Shown here: positions 45,819 to 58,370 of the stretch, in pieces
Layout: each line of letters begins with the position of its first letter
Position numbering within the stretch: the stretch's first letter is position 1
Source of the DNA: Petaurus breviceps papuanus
Taxonomy: Eukaryota > Chordata > Mammalia > Diprotodontia > Petauridae
NCBI GenBank assembly: GCA_028583685.1
Contig: JAMXIF010000048.1
Location: forward strand, 18,564,015 to 18,628,014
Length of the DNA: 64,000 nt
Direction: 5' to 3'
Position numbers and translations under genes: made by a program
The notes under the pieces: generated by a model
The model's input: the letters and a program-made list of their open reading frames with translations, nothing else
The model's database searches: none
Told to the model about the DNA's origin: nothing

Positions 45819-45979
45819 TTTTTTTTTTTTTTTTTTTAACAATTGGGTTAAGTAACTTGCTCAAGGTTACACAGCTAGTTATTTTGTGTGGGTGCTAAGT
45901 ATCTGAGGCTGGAACTGATCCTGGGTCTCTGGACTCCGGGGCCGGCGCTCTTACTTACTGCGCCACCTGGCTGCCCCAC
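45819..45979 (-). mobile_element. tRNA-SINE, intermediate type
   Basis: Antisense copy. Its sense text mixes GGGGCAGCCAGGTGGC and AGTTACTTAACCC (A/B family) with GTGTAACCTTGAGCAAG and a GGCCCCGGAGTCCAG block. Target-site duplication GTCTCAATTTTTCT at 45805-45818 and 45980-45993. Confidence 0.85.
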
Positions 45980-46208
45980 GTCTCAATTTTTCTACATCTC
46001 AACCATAAAACTTAGAATATGGGATAGGTTGGAAAGAGGAGAGGAAGAAGATTCTAAATAGCCATTAAGAATATAACAAAGTCATTGGTCAACCATCTGT
46101 AAATTACTGAAAGTGATTAATCTTGTTGGAAGTACTTTTTCAAAGAAATAACAAGTTTATACTTCTGTCAAAGGGTTTCCTGAAAATGAAATCATACCAT
46201 ATTTTACC

Positions 46209-46375
46209 TTTTTTTTGGGAGGGCAACTAGGGTTAAGTGACTTGCCCAAGGTCACACAGCTAGGTTTGTTTGTGTGTGTGTGTGTGTGTGTGTGTTAAGT
46301 GTCTGAGGCCATATTTGAACTCAGGTCCTTGTGACTCCAGGGCCGGTGCTCTACTCACTGTGCCACCTAGCCACC
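46209..46375 (-). mobile_element. tRNA-SINE (WSINE-type) with internal (TG)n
   Basis: GGTTAAGTGACTTGCCCAAG, a TG run at 46270-46294, then ACTGTGCCACCTAGCCACC. The TG run sits where other copies have the short ACACAAA-type stretch and looks expanded from it. Confidence 0.85.
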
Positions 46376-47524
46376 TTTCTAAGTACCATATTTTAAAAGA
46401 GAACTGCCATAAATTATGTAACTACATTCATAATGGGGATTCTCAAATGAAAAATAATATAACATAAGAACAATTTCTGATGAACTGATAGAGTATGTTT
46501 TAGAATAAAGACATATTTAAAAGCATATACCTTTTTTCACTTGAAAACATAAAGCTTAAAAACACAAAAGGAAGCTTTTTATACTATGGTTTGTTATCCC
46601 ACAAGTTAAAATACATCCACCGTAACATAAATATAATAAAATATTGATTATTCATAATGCCTGAAAGACATTGGGATTAACTGAATTTTATAGTCAATTA
46701 ACCAGAAAAATCCTTTAATTTCCAAAGCTTATTTTGAAAATATTTTCAAAAAATATATTAGTATACATTTTTGCTTTACTAAGTATAATATAATAAATAT
46801 AATGGGATCTTTCTTTGATTCAGGATCTTTCAGAGCCTCAGAGTAATCATTCTAAGTATTAGTCATAATCACAAAGCAGGGATCGATGGACATTTAAAAG
46901 TAGAATGCCAAGATTACAACTTCTATCCTTCTGGCCTGTGAAAGTGCAATGAAGTAAACCACTAGGGCTAATTAAATGCAATTTTTTCACACTCTAAGGG
47001 TCTGGGGAGGGGGCAACAGTCACAACAAAACTAAATCTCTAACATGAGCTTGTTTACATAACCATTTGACTCTAAAAGGCAAGGACAAAAAACAGATAAG
47101 CATTCTGGACAACTGCTTTTGTGGTATATTAAAAAAGATACTTCCTATAACAAAGTTATTCTGTAAAATGAATGTTAACCCCTTCCTTTATATATTATCC
47201 TTATTTAAAAAAATTTTTTTTGTATGTCTTTGTATATTTTAGATACTGTTATTTTCTGGGGAAAAATAATTCCCCAGGATTTACCTCAGGATATGGGAAG
47301 ATAATCAGAAAACAAAGAATTAGGTTAAGGATCCTGCTAAATATTTAGGTTCAATATATGCACATGAAGGTGTGCCAGCTGTCAAGTATTAGCTATAGGC
47401 TTAAGAAAAATCAAAGCTTAAAAAATAATCTTCTCAATAACACAATTTGACATATGTTTAGTGTATGACTCATGATGTCTCTCTTCTCCCCAACTCTTGC
47501 CCTCCTACTAAGGGACTTCAACAT
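46376..47524. other. CEP89 intron, no recognised feature
   Basis: AT-rich unique-looking sequence. Confidence 0.45.
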
Positions 47525-47775
47525 ACAAGACTGAGAGCTGGACCGGTAATCAGGAAGACCTAAATTCAAACTGGTCTCAGACACTTATTTACAAGTTGTG
47601 TGACCCAGGGCAAGTCGTTTCGCCTCTGCCTCAGCTTCCTCATCTGTAAAACGGGGATAATAACACGGCCTACTTCTCAAGGTTGTGGTATGGTTAAAAT
47701 AAGAAAATGTTTGCAAAGTACTTTGACAAACCTTAAAGCACAACATAAATGCTAGTTATTGTTATTATTGTTAAT
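47525..47775 (+). mobile_element. CORE-SINE (MAR1-type), well preserved
   Basis: GTAATCAGGAAGACCTAAAT, GTGTGACCCAGGGCAAGTCG, CTGCCTCAGCTTCCTCATCT, AGTACTTTGACAAACCTTAA and a TTATTGTTATTATTGTTA end. Confidence 0.85.
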
Positions 47776-48410
47776 ATTTTGGATTTGTGATACTATGAAT
47801 ATTTTAAAGTAAGTCCCAATATCAATACACCTGTGATCTAAGATGAAGAATTAGCAAATAAAATAATAAACATCCCAACATATGTATTGTAGTTTTGCTG
47901 CAATTAAAAATAAGGTAGAAGCAGATAGAGGGCCAGCCTTTAAATCATGAAAGTCTGAGTTCACGTTTTGCTTGTGACTGACCTTGATCGGCAAGTTATT
48001 TCATCTCTCAGTGTCCTAGATAATTCTCTAAGATGAATTGTCATCTGCATCCACAAAGGACATTTCTGACCTGGGAATTTCCTACATATATGAATTTACA
48101 GGTACACACACACACCCCATATAAATATACGACAGCCCTGAGTTTCCAAAAAAGCTAGCTGAAATGGAAATGATTCTAAATGATTAAAAATGACAGTCTC
48201 ATGTGAGTATGTATTCTAAAATACTTTGGATGCCTTTCATTTTCAGCACTAATGCTAGTGTGATATTTTTACAAGGAAGAATATATATTGATATGTTCCC
48301 TCACCCCTCCCTGTCTTGCTATTATTAACATTGCCTTTAAGATCAAAGGCTAACTAATTTTGTTATTTATTTATTTTTTATGTCACCTTCATTTCTTTTA
48401 TTTTTCAAAT

Positions 48411-48639
48411 TCTTTATTAGCTTCTGATTTACATCATTTATTTCCACCAGATTTTGAGTTACAAATTTTCTCCCCGTTTTTCCCCTAACCACCGCCCCAA
48501 AACAGCAGTCCCACAGGATATCCCCTCTTCCAATCTGCTGTCTCCCATACCCCTTTCAACTTTTCCAGTGGATCTCTATGCCCCAGGGCCTGTATATCTT
48601 ATTTCCCAATTACATGTAAAATAGTATTAATAATAATAG

Positions 48640-48675
<36 letters not shown>

Positions 48676-51199
48676 TATTTGAGTATTTGATTTTAAAACT
48701 TTGAATTCCAGATTCATTCCCTTCCTCCCTTGTCTCCCACCCTTACTGGGAAGATAAGCAGTTCAGTATAGGTTGCACATGTGTGGCTAATGCAAAACAA
48801 TAACATAGTAGATATATTGTAAAACACTGACTATATTTCCCTCCCTCCTATCCCACCTCCACTTGTTCTATTCTCTACTTTCATCCCATCTCTTTTCAAA
48901 AGTGTGTGCTCCCAACTTCCCCCCCCCCCTGGCCTGCCCTCCCTTCCATCATCCCCCCTCTCATCCCCTTCCCCCCCTACTCTCCTGGAGGGTGAGAGAG
49001 CTATTTAGTGTGTATTTCATTCCCTCCTCAAGCCAAATTCAATGAGAATAAGGTTGACCCATTCCCTTTTGCCTTCCTATTCTTCCCATCCATTGTAACC
49101 ATTTTCCCTTGCTTCTTCTATATGATAGTTTAACCCATTCTGTCTCTCCCCATCTCCTCTCATTATATTCCTCTCACCTCTTAATTTCACCTTTTAAGTA
49201 TCATCCCTTCCTGTTAAATTGGTCCTGTGCACTCTATGTATACCTGTAAACATATATACACACGTTCACATATGTATTCATATGCCCATATACCCTCATA
49301 TAAAGACATATATATTTCTATTCCCTTCAACTACTGAGAAAAGTTTCATCAGTTACAACTACTGTTTTTCCATGTAGGAATGTTAATAGTTCAACTTTGA
49401 TAAGTTCCTTATGATTTCTTTTCCCTGTTTACCTTCTCATGCTTCTCTTGCTTCTTGTATCTGAATGGCAAATTTTCTATTCAACTCTGGTTTTTTCAGC
49501 AAGAATACTTGAAAGTCCTCTATTCTACTGAATGACCATATTTTCCCCTGAAATATGATACTCAGTTTTGTTGGGTAGGTGACTCTTGGTTTTAATCCCA
49601 GCTCCTTTGCCCTCCGGAATATCATATTCCAAGCCCTTCAATCCCTCAGTGTAGAAGCTGCCAGATCCTGGGTTATCCTGACTGTGTTTCCACAATATTC
49701 AAATTATTTATTCCTGGCTGCTTGTAATATTCTCTCCTTAATCTGGGAATTCCGGAACCTGGCTATAATATTCCTAGGAGTTTTCTTTTTAGGATCTTTT
49801 TCAGGAGGTGTTTGGTGGTTTCTTTCAACTTCTATTTTGCCCTCTGGTTCTAAAACATCAAGGCAGTTTTCTTTGTGAACTTCCTGGAGGATGATTTCTA
49901 GGTTCTTACTTTGATCATGGCTTTCAGGTAGTCCAATAATTTTTAAATGATCTCTCCTGAATCTATTTTCCAGGTCAGTGGTTTTTCCCATGAGATATTT
50001 CACATTGCCTTCTATTCTTTCATTTGTTTAGATCTGTTTAACAGCATCTTGATTTCTCATAAAGTCATTAGCTTCCATTTGCTCCAATCTAATTCTGAAG
50101 CAATGATTCTCAGTGAGCTTTTGAGATTCTTTTTCCATCTGGCAAATTTGGCTTTTTAAGGCATTCTTCTCCTCATTGCCTTTTTGAGCCTCTTTTGCCA
50201 TTTGATTTAGTCTATTTTTTAAGGTGTTATTTTCCTCAGTCAGGCTGTTGACTCTCATTTCATAATTTTCTTGAGTTGTTCTCATTTCTCTTCCCAATTT
50301 TTCCTCCACTTCTCTTATCTGCTTCTTAAGGTCCTCTATGGCCTGTAACCAGCTTGTATTTTCCTTTGAAGTTTTTGGTGCAGGAGTTCTGACTTCACTG
50401 TTTTCCTCCTGTTCCATGCTTTGCTCCTTTTTGTCCCCAAAATAGGAGTCTAATGTTGGAATCTTCTGTCTGCTTTGTTTCCTTTGCCTGGTCATGTTGC
50501 CCCTCAGTCACCTGACCCCTGGGCTTTTTGCTACAGTAGGACTCTGCCACCAGACAGGGGAGCTTTCGTCCCAAACACTGGGGTTTTCTCAGCTGCCAGA
50601 GGTATTAGATGGTTGCCCTCTCTGAGGCCTCCACATGCTCTGGCAAGCTGGACACACACCCCAGGACCTCCACCCTAGACTGCAATCCAGATCCAAGAAG
50701 GTTAAAGCAAGAGCTATTACGCCTCAGAATGGTGCTTGGTCCCCCTACACTCTGCAGGCCAGGAGCTGAAGCTGCCACGTGGCTCTGGCTGGCTGTGCCA
50801 GCTCTTAGCAGCTTCTCGTCCCGGGGGCAAAAGCCATGCACTCCCACTTACTGGGTCCCAAAGTCCAGATTGCATTGACCTCTCACTTTGTCCTTCACAT
50901 CTATGTGCTGATAACTCTGGAAATGGCCACAGCTGCTGCTCATCTGGAGACCCTCTGGCCGGCAGCGGGTCAGGCCTGCCCTGTGGCTAAAGCCTTGGCA
51001 TGGGGCTGGGCTTGGCCCCCAGAGCACTGTGCTGGCTGATTGTTGCCGGCCTGCCGGGCTGTCCTCAGTGGGAGGTTAGATTCTCTGTGTCATTTTGTGG
51101 GTTCTGCAGCTCCAAAGTTTGTTTAGAGTCCCCTTTTACATGGATTGGGGAAGGTGGAAGCCAGAGCCCAGCGAAGGTCCTGCTTCTACTCCGCCCCGT
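48411..51199 (-). mobile_element. Near full-length L1 ORF1-only (HAL1-like) element
   Basis: 2.79 kb, same layout as the copies at 24466 and 31888. 5' end near 51199; ORF1 from 50495 (MTRQRKQSRQ, SYFGDKKEQS) through a coiled coil, IIGLPESHDQ and TPRNIIARF to a stop at 49437; then about 1 kb 3' region. No ORF2. Ends are approximate because no clear duplication was found. A TA microsatellite (48636-48680) lies in the 3' region. Confidence 0.82.
49437..50495 (-). pseudogene. L1-type ORF1 of the HAL1-like element, broken
   Basis: The longest ORF1 remnant in the window: 155 codons open from 50495 to 50028, then 49704-50003 and 49437-49625, in changing frames. N-terminal coiled coil (KKQIREVEEKLGREM), RRM motif and C-terminal domain are all recognisable, so the protein was about 350 residues. 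At least two frame breaks. Confidence 0.8.
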
Positions 51200-51239
51200 T
51201 TTTTATTTTTTAAAACTCTCTCACACTCAGCACACAGGA

Positions 51240-51450
51240 ACATTAGATGCAGTGAGTGGCAAGAACTGAAATTTATTGCCTGGGGTCAGGAAGACTCATC
51301 TTTATCTTAACCCTGTCTGTTGTACATCCTCATTTGTAAAATGAATTGGGGAAGGAAATGGTAAATCACTCTAGTATCTTTGCCAAGAAAATCCCAAATG
51401 GGGTTTCAAAGAGTCAGACATGACTGAAAATAACTGAACAGCAAAAATAC
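51240..51450 (+). mobile_element. Long tRNA-SINE, 5'-truncated
   Basis: GGGGTCAGGAAGACTCATCT, AATTGGGGAAGGAAATGGTA, TTTGCCAAGAAAATCCCAAA, GAGTCAGACATGACTGAAAA: the sense copy of the family at 29333 and 39935. Confidence 0.8.
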
Positions 51451-51704
51451 TTTATATATTTTAATTATTCTCTTTTTCCTACTTTTTTATGTATCACTAA
51501 CATTGGTATATGTAGCACATTCACTATGAAAACCATGAACTCTTTCTAAGTCTTCAACAGCAGAAAACAGCTAGATTAACATGTAATGCAATACCTTTCT
51601 TTTCCCCCCACTTTTTCCCCCCAGCCTGTTATCTCATGTTCAAATAGTTAAGTCAAGACATTTGCCCCACTATCATGTTTTGCCCATTTCTAGCAGTTTT
51701 TCCT

Positions 51705-51710
<6 letters not shown>

Positions 51711-51753
<43 letters not shown>
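51711..51753. repeat. (TG)n microsatellite
   Basis: About 21 uninterrupted TG units. Confidence 0.98.
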
Positions 51754-51756
<3 letters not shown>

Positions 51757-53589
51757 GTCACACAAGTATTTGTGTTTTTATTGACAAGATGTAAATGACT
51801 CACCAGGAACCTGAGAATTATTTTACTCATTTCAGTAATCCAAAACACTGAAACAGTAGCATACAGTCCACTCATATGTGATGGAGTTTAAATATAAAAC
51901 AATGTAACACACTTAAAAAGTCACGGGAAAGGTTTGAGATCAGTTTATTAAACTCAAAATAGATTCTGCATTTAAGCATAATGCACAATTCCAAACTAAA
52001 CACTTCACATATTCGAAAAATGAATATAAATAGCTGCTAGAGAATGGCAATGTTAGAATATTTACAGATATATTTAAAAGTGAACAGCTAATATTGATAC
52101 ATTACAATCAGTATTTTCTAATAAATAAAAAAGGGCTATATTCCGCAACCTACAGTTTAAAGAAAACTTAAGTGAGCAATACTTTAGCTATACTTTCCTG
52201 GTTCATTATTTTTTTTTCTAAACCAAATATATGACTTTATCTTCAAGGATTTTTTGAATTTGTTTTAAATTTGGACTTAACCTAAATCTATCCCAAGAGG
52301 TATATGTTAGATTACAAACAACATAAACCAGAATTTATTCAAAAGTATATGATCTAACCTGTTAGGCATCACTCTGATTGTTCATTAAATTTCAGAAAAA
52401 TTCTTTTAGGGGTGACAATCTGAGGTATGTAGAGCTTTTAAGCATTGCTTTTCAAGAACAATGCATTTGTGAAAAAGACCCAGATTCTAGTAAGGGATTT
52501 TTAGTTTACTGGGCTTTACTTTATCAGACAGAAAAGACATGTGATGTTCACTAGTGTAGACCCCTACAGCCATCAGGAATCCTAAATTTCAGGGATAATG
52601 ACAACTACTACTCCTCTCGGGGAAATGGAATGGTTCAAAGAATTGGTCATGTTACTTTCTCCCAGAGTACATAATTAAATTTATAAGGCAGGGACATAGG
52701 TATGCCCTACCCCATCCCTTGGCCAAGATGTCCAATGAAGGATGATAAAAATATTTTTCAGGAGTCTTTTGGATCTGATAAAGAGGGTTTTACACTGGAA
52801 AGGGAAGAAGAAAAATTCCTTAATGCTTGCCAATCCAGATACCATAGGGAGTAACAGATAAAATACAGAAAGACTCATCAGGAATTCACAGAAGCCTCTC
52901 AAAGAGAGGCATCAATAATGACCTCATATGTTTACAGACAAACGCATGAAATATAGATAACAGATGAGATGAACTACAAATTTTAGGTCAAGGAAGCAAA
53001 TTCACTTGCATGGATGATTGACATTTGGCAGGATGAAGTCTATGGTTGGAAATAAGACTACATAAGTATATCCTTTATTCTAAGGGGACAATTTTTTTTT
53101 AAAAGAAGTAGAGAACTATGGGATATTATTCCTCTTATAAGGAAATATGAGAGTTGGGGTGAGGTAGGGTAAGAGAATCCTCACATAGAGAATTTGAGTG
53201 AAAAATCAATGGGGAGACAAAAGTAAAAAGCAGTAAAGAGTGATTCAGGTATGGACAAAGAAACTCTGGAGTCAAGATTATGGATCTTCAGATCCAATGT
53301 GGACTGGATCACATGAAGTAAGTACCCTCTCATCTCTACCTTTGTTGACTAGCTGAAGATAGGCAACTCTGATCACTCCTTGACTTAACTAACCAAAGAG
53401 CACACGAGAGGCTCGGCAGTTAGCACTAGCCAGAAACTGTACTGCCTTCTCAGGTCTCGGGCTAGCCTGGGCCCCACTCCCCTGACTTCAGTTCTACCTG
53501 CAGCCAAATGCCCCTGCTCTGAGTAGCAGAGGAAGAGAGGCAGACAGACAGGGGGGTTACAACAGTTATAAGAAGCTCACCCACAGCTG
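51754..53589. other. CEP89 intron, no recognised feature
   Basis: About 1.8 kb without a recognised repeat or gene; one of the longer repeat-poor stretches of the intron. Confidence 0.5.
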
Positions 53590-53862
53590 TTTTTGGAAGC
53601 AGTTGGTGCTATAGAGGATGGAGTGCTGGGCCTGTAACAAGACCTGGGCTCACAGTGGACCTCAAACATTTAACAGCCGTGTGATCTTTGACCAGTCACT
53701 TAAGCTCTGTTTGTCTAGGTTTCCTCATTTGTAAAATGGGGGTGAAAATAGCACCTACTGTGCAGAGCTGTTGTGAGGATCATGTGAGACAGTACTGGAT
53801 AAAGTGCTTAACACAGCCTGGCACACAGGAGGCACTATGTAGATGCTTATCTCCATCTTTTC
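53590..53862 (+). mobile_element. CORE-SINE (MAR1-type), near complete
   Basis: GAGTGCTGGGCCTGTAACAA, TTTCCTCATTTGTAAAATGG, TGTTGTGAGGATCATGTGAG, AAGTGCTTAACACAGCCTGG. Confidence 0.8.
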
Positions 53863-54348
53863 CCTTTTCCTTCTCCTTCTCGGCAGGAAATTACATTTCA
53901 AGGGCACAATGACAGTTGTGAGATTAATTCTAAAATGCATTGACACCAAAACTCTTAGATAACTATCTTCTTAATGTGGCAACATATTTGTCTTCAACAA
54001 ATTTAAGTTATAACATCAACGAGATTAACTGTTAAAAAACAGAATTGGTTACCTATATTTTTATAAGCCTTCAATAAAAGAATGATTTCTTTTTTTGGTA
54101 TTTTAAGTTGAAAATACATTACCTTGGAAAATAACATCAATTTTAATTATTTTTACAGAATTATACTAACACTTTTACATCAGTATCAAATTTTGAAATA
54201 AAATGACTACAATTAAGTTTATAAATGCTAACCATCTATGGCTACTATATAGTCTTTTCCAGACTGTTTTGAAGTGCCAAGAATTCACTTCCCAAAAAAT
54301 CCATATATATATATATCATCAATTTCTGAAATAAAATTTCTTCTTTTA

Positions 54349-54570
54349 GATATACAGTTAATGGAGTATAGAAATCTATCCTGCCCTATAAGAAAGTAAG
54401 GGGGAAGGGGAAGGTGGAGTGATAGAAGGGAAGGCAGACTTGGGGAAAGGATAATCTAAATGCATGCCATCTTGGGGTGGGAGGGAGAGATGGGGAGAAA
54501 ATATGGATCTAAAAATCTTATAGAAGTGAATGTTGAAAATGAAATAAATAGATAAATAAATTATTTTAAA
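54349..54570 (+). mobile_element. 5'-truncated 3' end of HAL1-like/L1 element
   Basis: GCATGCCATCTTGGGGTGGG, GAGATGGGGAGAAAATATGG, GTGAATGTTGAAAATGAAAT. Target-site duplication AAATTTCTTCTTTTA at 54334-54348 and 54571-54585 (exact). Confidence 0.92.
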
Positions 54571-54814
54571 AAATTTCTTCTTTTATGCTATAGCAAATTT
54601 CATGTTTTTCAAAAGAATTAATTTGTTATATGCTAGAATAAACCTTTGGTTAACTAGTTTATATTAAGAAGTATGTCAGTTTAAAGGTCCCTAAAGATGA
54701 ACTTGATTAAGTAGCATATGTTGTAGAAACTCAAAATATTCCTACCCCATATTGCTAAAGAACTGTTTCGAATTTAAATATAATTTCCTACAAAAGTTTA
54801 CAAAGTCAGCATTG

Positions 54815-55260
54815 GATGTGTAAGACACCATGGTACAGTGCTAAGAATATTGATGCTGAGACCCAAATTCTTACCTTGGCTTTATTATCAAAAAACACTG
54901 TGTGACCTTTGGCAAATCCCTTCTTTCTCTTTTGCCCTCAGTTTCCTCCTTTGAAAAATGAGGGAAATGGATTAATCTCTAAGGCAGGGGTGGGGAACCT
55001 GAGGCCTTGAGGCCACATGTGGCCCTCTAAGGTCCTCAAGGGTGGCCCTTTGACTGAATCCAAACTTCATAGAATAAATTCTTTTATTATTGGAATCCTT
55101 TTATTAATTCCATTAATTTTATTAGTGGAATCCAAACTGTTAAGTTTGGAATCAGTCAAAAGGCCAAACCTGAGAACCTAGAGGGCCACATGTGGCCTTG
55201 AGGTTGAAGGTTCCCCATCCCTGCTCTAAGGTTTCTTTCCCATTCAAAAATTCTATGGGC
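54815..55260 (+). mobile_element. CORE-SINE (MAR1-type), split by a MITE
   Basis: TGGTACAGTGCTAAGAATAT to GGATTAATCTCTAAGG, then after the MITE the 3' part GGTTTCTTTCCCATTCAAAA. Removing the MITE restores the usual MAR1-type order. Confidence 0.75.
54985..55223. mobile_element. hAT-type MITE (CAGGGGTGGGGAACC ends)
   Basis: Inverted ends CAGGGGTGGGGAACCTGAGG and TTGAAGGTTCCCCATCCCTG, with GGCCACATGTGGCC inside both arms. The exact 8-bp target-site duplication CTCTAAGG (54977-54984, 55224-55231) is the hAT hallmark. 239 bp, non-coding, close to the OposCharlie-type MITEs of marsupials. Confidence 0.93.
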
Positions 55261-56199
<939 letters not shown>

Positions 56200-56295
56200 T
56201 CAAAAAATAAGAAAAAAGAAAAGAGATTCTTAGTCTTCTGCAACTGGGCACAAATATTGCTAGTATGATAAATAATACTTTAGAAAATATAGTCC

Positions 56296-56459
56296 TGGGG
56301 TACAGTGAATAGAGTACCAGCCCGGGAGTCAGGAGGACCTGAGTTCAAATCCGGCCTCAGACACTTAACACTTACTAGCTGTGTGACACCGGGCAAGTCA
56401 CCTAACCCTAACTGCCCTGCCTTCCTCATTCCAAAAAAAAAAAAAAAAAAAAAGACAAA
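56296..56459 (+). mobile_element. tRNA-SINE (WSINE-type), 5'-truncated
   Basis: Starts TGGGGTACAGTGAATAGAG, lacks the usual GCAGCTAGG start, poly-A tail. Target-site duplication GAAAATATAGTCC at 56283-56295 and 56460-56472 (exact). Confidence 0.93.
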
Positions 56460-56754
56460 GAAAATATAGTCCCATTTCACCATTTTTTATTATTCACATC
56501 ATCTTCTCTTCTAAATGTGCAGGTACATAGTGCTGGTTATAGCTAGGATACTGACACCCCAAGCCAAGGGAAAATGGATAGGTCTGCAACTAAGAAGTCA
56601 GATGCACTGGTATGAAACAGTTTAAGCTTAAAGTTGTATAGATTTGTATAGTATTTCAAAATTATTTAAGAATTAATTAACTTCTAAAAGTACAAGAACA
56701 TTAAGAATGTCAAATGGAAAAAATCATGCAAGAAAATGTCACTAACTTTGAATG

Positions 56755-58065
56755 TTTCCTGCTGCTATTAATTAGAGAAATGCAAATTAAAACAACTCTA
56801 AGGAACCACCTTATACATATCATATTGTCTAATATGACAAAAAAAAAAGGAAAATGATGGATGTTGGAAGGAATGTGGGAAAACTGGGACACTAACACAC
56901 AGTTGGTTGAGTTGTAACAATGCTACTTGCAGCTACAGTGGGGGTATAAGACCAATAACACCAGCACACAAGAGGGCTGCTAGCACAGGTTCTTTGGTTT
57001 GCTTTTCTAGAGGAAAGCAACTCAAAAGGGGTCAACGATCTTACTTTAAGTAAGCATATATGTCATTTACTAAGTTCAGGGGAAAAAGTCAGCACCCTGA
57101 ACTTCAGAGAAAATACAACAGAAATTAAAAACAAATTAAAAGCAGAAATGATAGCATAAAGACCAAGAGACAAATCTTCTAACCATATGACCAAATAATA
57201 CATACATCACAGATCGACAAACAGATCCAACTTTCTGACCATTACATACACGCAGTTACCAGAAAAACAGAAGCACCAACATCCAGGTTTTCAAAGGTGG
57301 GGGGCCTCTTCAAAGGCTACCCAGAGTCTCTTCTGGCCAAATCATACAACACTCTTCCAATGAGTGAGCCCCAAAGCAAAATGCTAACCTCAGAAAGAGT
57401 GTGTGGGTGTTGATCTATATCTATTTATATAGATATAGATCTACACACACACCCCCTCTTCAGGGTCAGAGGGCATCACAACCCTTGTGATCCACTACCT
57501 AATTACACAGTAACAAAAGGTGTGGGCCTTCCTGAAAAACAAGCCTCCCCTAATCAAGATTCTCTAGTTGGGCTCCATATGAGGCCTATTAATGGGCAGG
57601 GAAGATCTTCAACTCCCATTAAGATTACAGTGGTGAAATCCAACCACTCTGGAAAGCAATTTAGAATTATGCCCAAAAGGCTATAACACAGTGCACAGCC
57701 TCTAATCTAGCAATACCAGTGCTAGGTCTATACCCCAAAGACATCTACCAAAAGGAAAAAGGATCTATTTGTTCAAATATATTTATAGCAGTCCTTTCTG
57801 TGGTGACTAAATATTGAAAATGAAAGGGATGTCCATCAGTTGAGAAATAGCTAAACAAGATATGGTATATGGTTGCAATGGGATATTATTGTGCTATAAG
57901 AAATGACAAGCAGTATGATTTCAGAAAAATTTCTAAAGACTTATTTGAACTAATGCAGAGTGAAGTGAGCAGAACCAGAAAAACGTTATACATAGTAACA
58001 GCAATATTGTATGATGAAGAACTGTGAATGACTTAGCTATTCTCAGCAATATAATGATCCAAGAG
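56755..58065 (+). mobile_element. L1 3' part, split by an LTR
   Basis: TTAGAGAAATGCAAATTAAA, GATGGATGTTGGAAGGAATG to 56912; then CCAACCACTCTGGAAAGCAA, ATTATGCCCAAAAGGCTATA, GGGATATTATTGTGCTATAA after 57629. Decayed L1 ORF2 end and 3' UTR. Confidence 0.8.
56913..57629 (-). mobile_element. Solo LTR inserted in L1
   Basis: Fossil. In sense, starts TGTAATCTTAATGGGAGTTG with GAAGATCTTCCCTGCC, as in the LTR at 59015, and shares TTTTGAGTTGCTTTCC and AAGAACCTGTG near its 3' part. It interrupts the L1 exactly between the two halves. About 717 bp; the duplication is not clear, which fits an old insertion. Confidence 0.7.
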
Positions 58066-58236
58066 GCAGAGTTAAGATGGCGGAGTAGAAACAGGACTTC
58101 CTCGTGGTTCCCACTCCCACCTCCTCAAATCATGTAAAAAATGACTCTAAACAAACTTTGGAACTTCAGAACCCACAAAATAACAGAGAGAAGATAACTT
58201 CCTGCTGAAGACAGCCCAGCAGGAAGTGGCCAGTGC
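58066..58236 (+). mobile_element. 5' end of an L1/HAL1-like element, 3' part missing
   Basis: AGGCAGAGTTAAGATGGCGG, ACAAACTTTGGAACTTCAGA, ATAACAGAGAGAAGATAACT match the 5' leader of the copy at 48411-51199 (near 51050-51199). It ends abruptly before ORF1. Confidence 0.75.
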
Positions 58237-58370
58237 AGTGCAGTTTTATTGGGAAATGTTTAACAAAAAATAAATAAATAAAAATTCAACACGAATAAAG
58301 TTAATTTGAGGTTTTCTAAGTCACTATATGGCCTGCAGGGATCCATTTCTATTTGGGTTTGGTACCACTG
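58237..58370. mobile_element. hAT-type MITE, right part
   Basis: TATTGGGAAATGTTTAACAA, AGGTTTTCTAAGTCACTATA, TTTCTATTTGGGTTTGGTAC ending CCACTG, same family as 40204-40433; the left end is missing. Confidence 0.65.

Noticed and set aside
57410-57450. Palindrome GATCTATATC...GATATAGATC as a regulatory hairpin
   Set aside because: Lies in the old solo LTR and looks like simple-repeat growth of TATA/GATA units.
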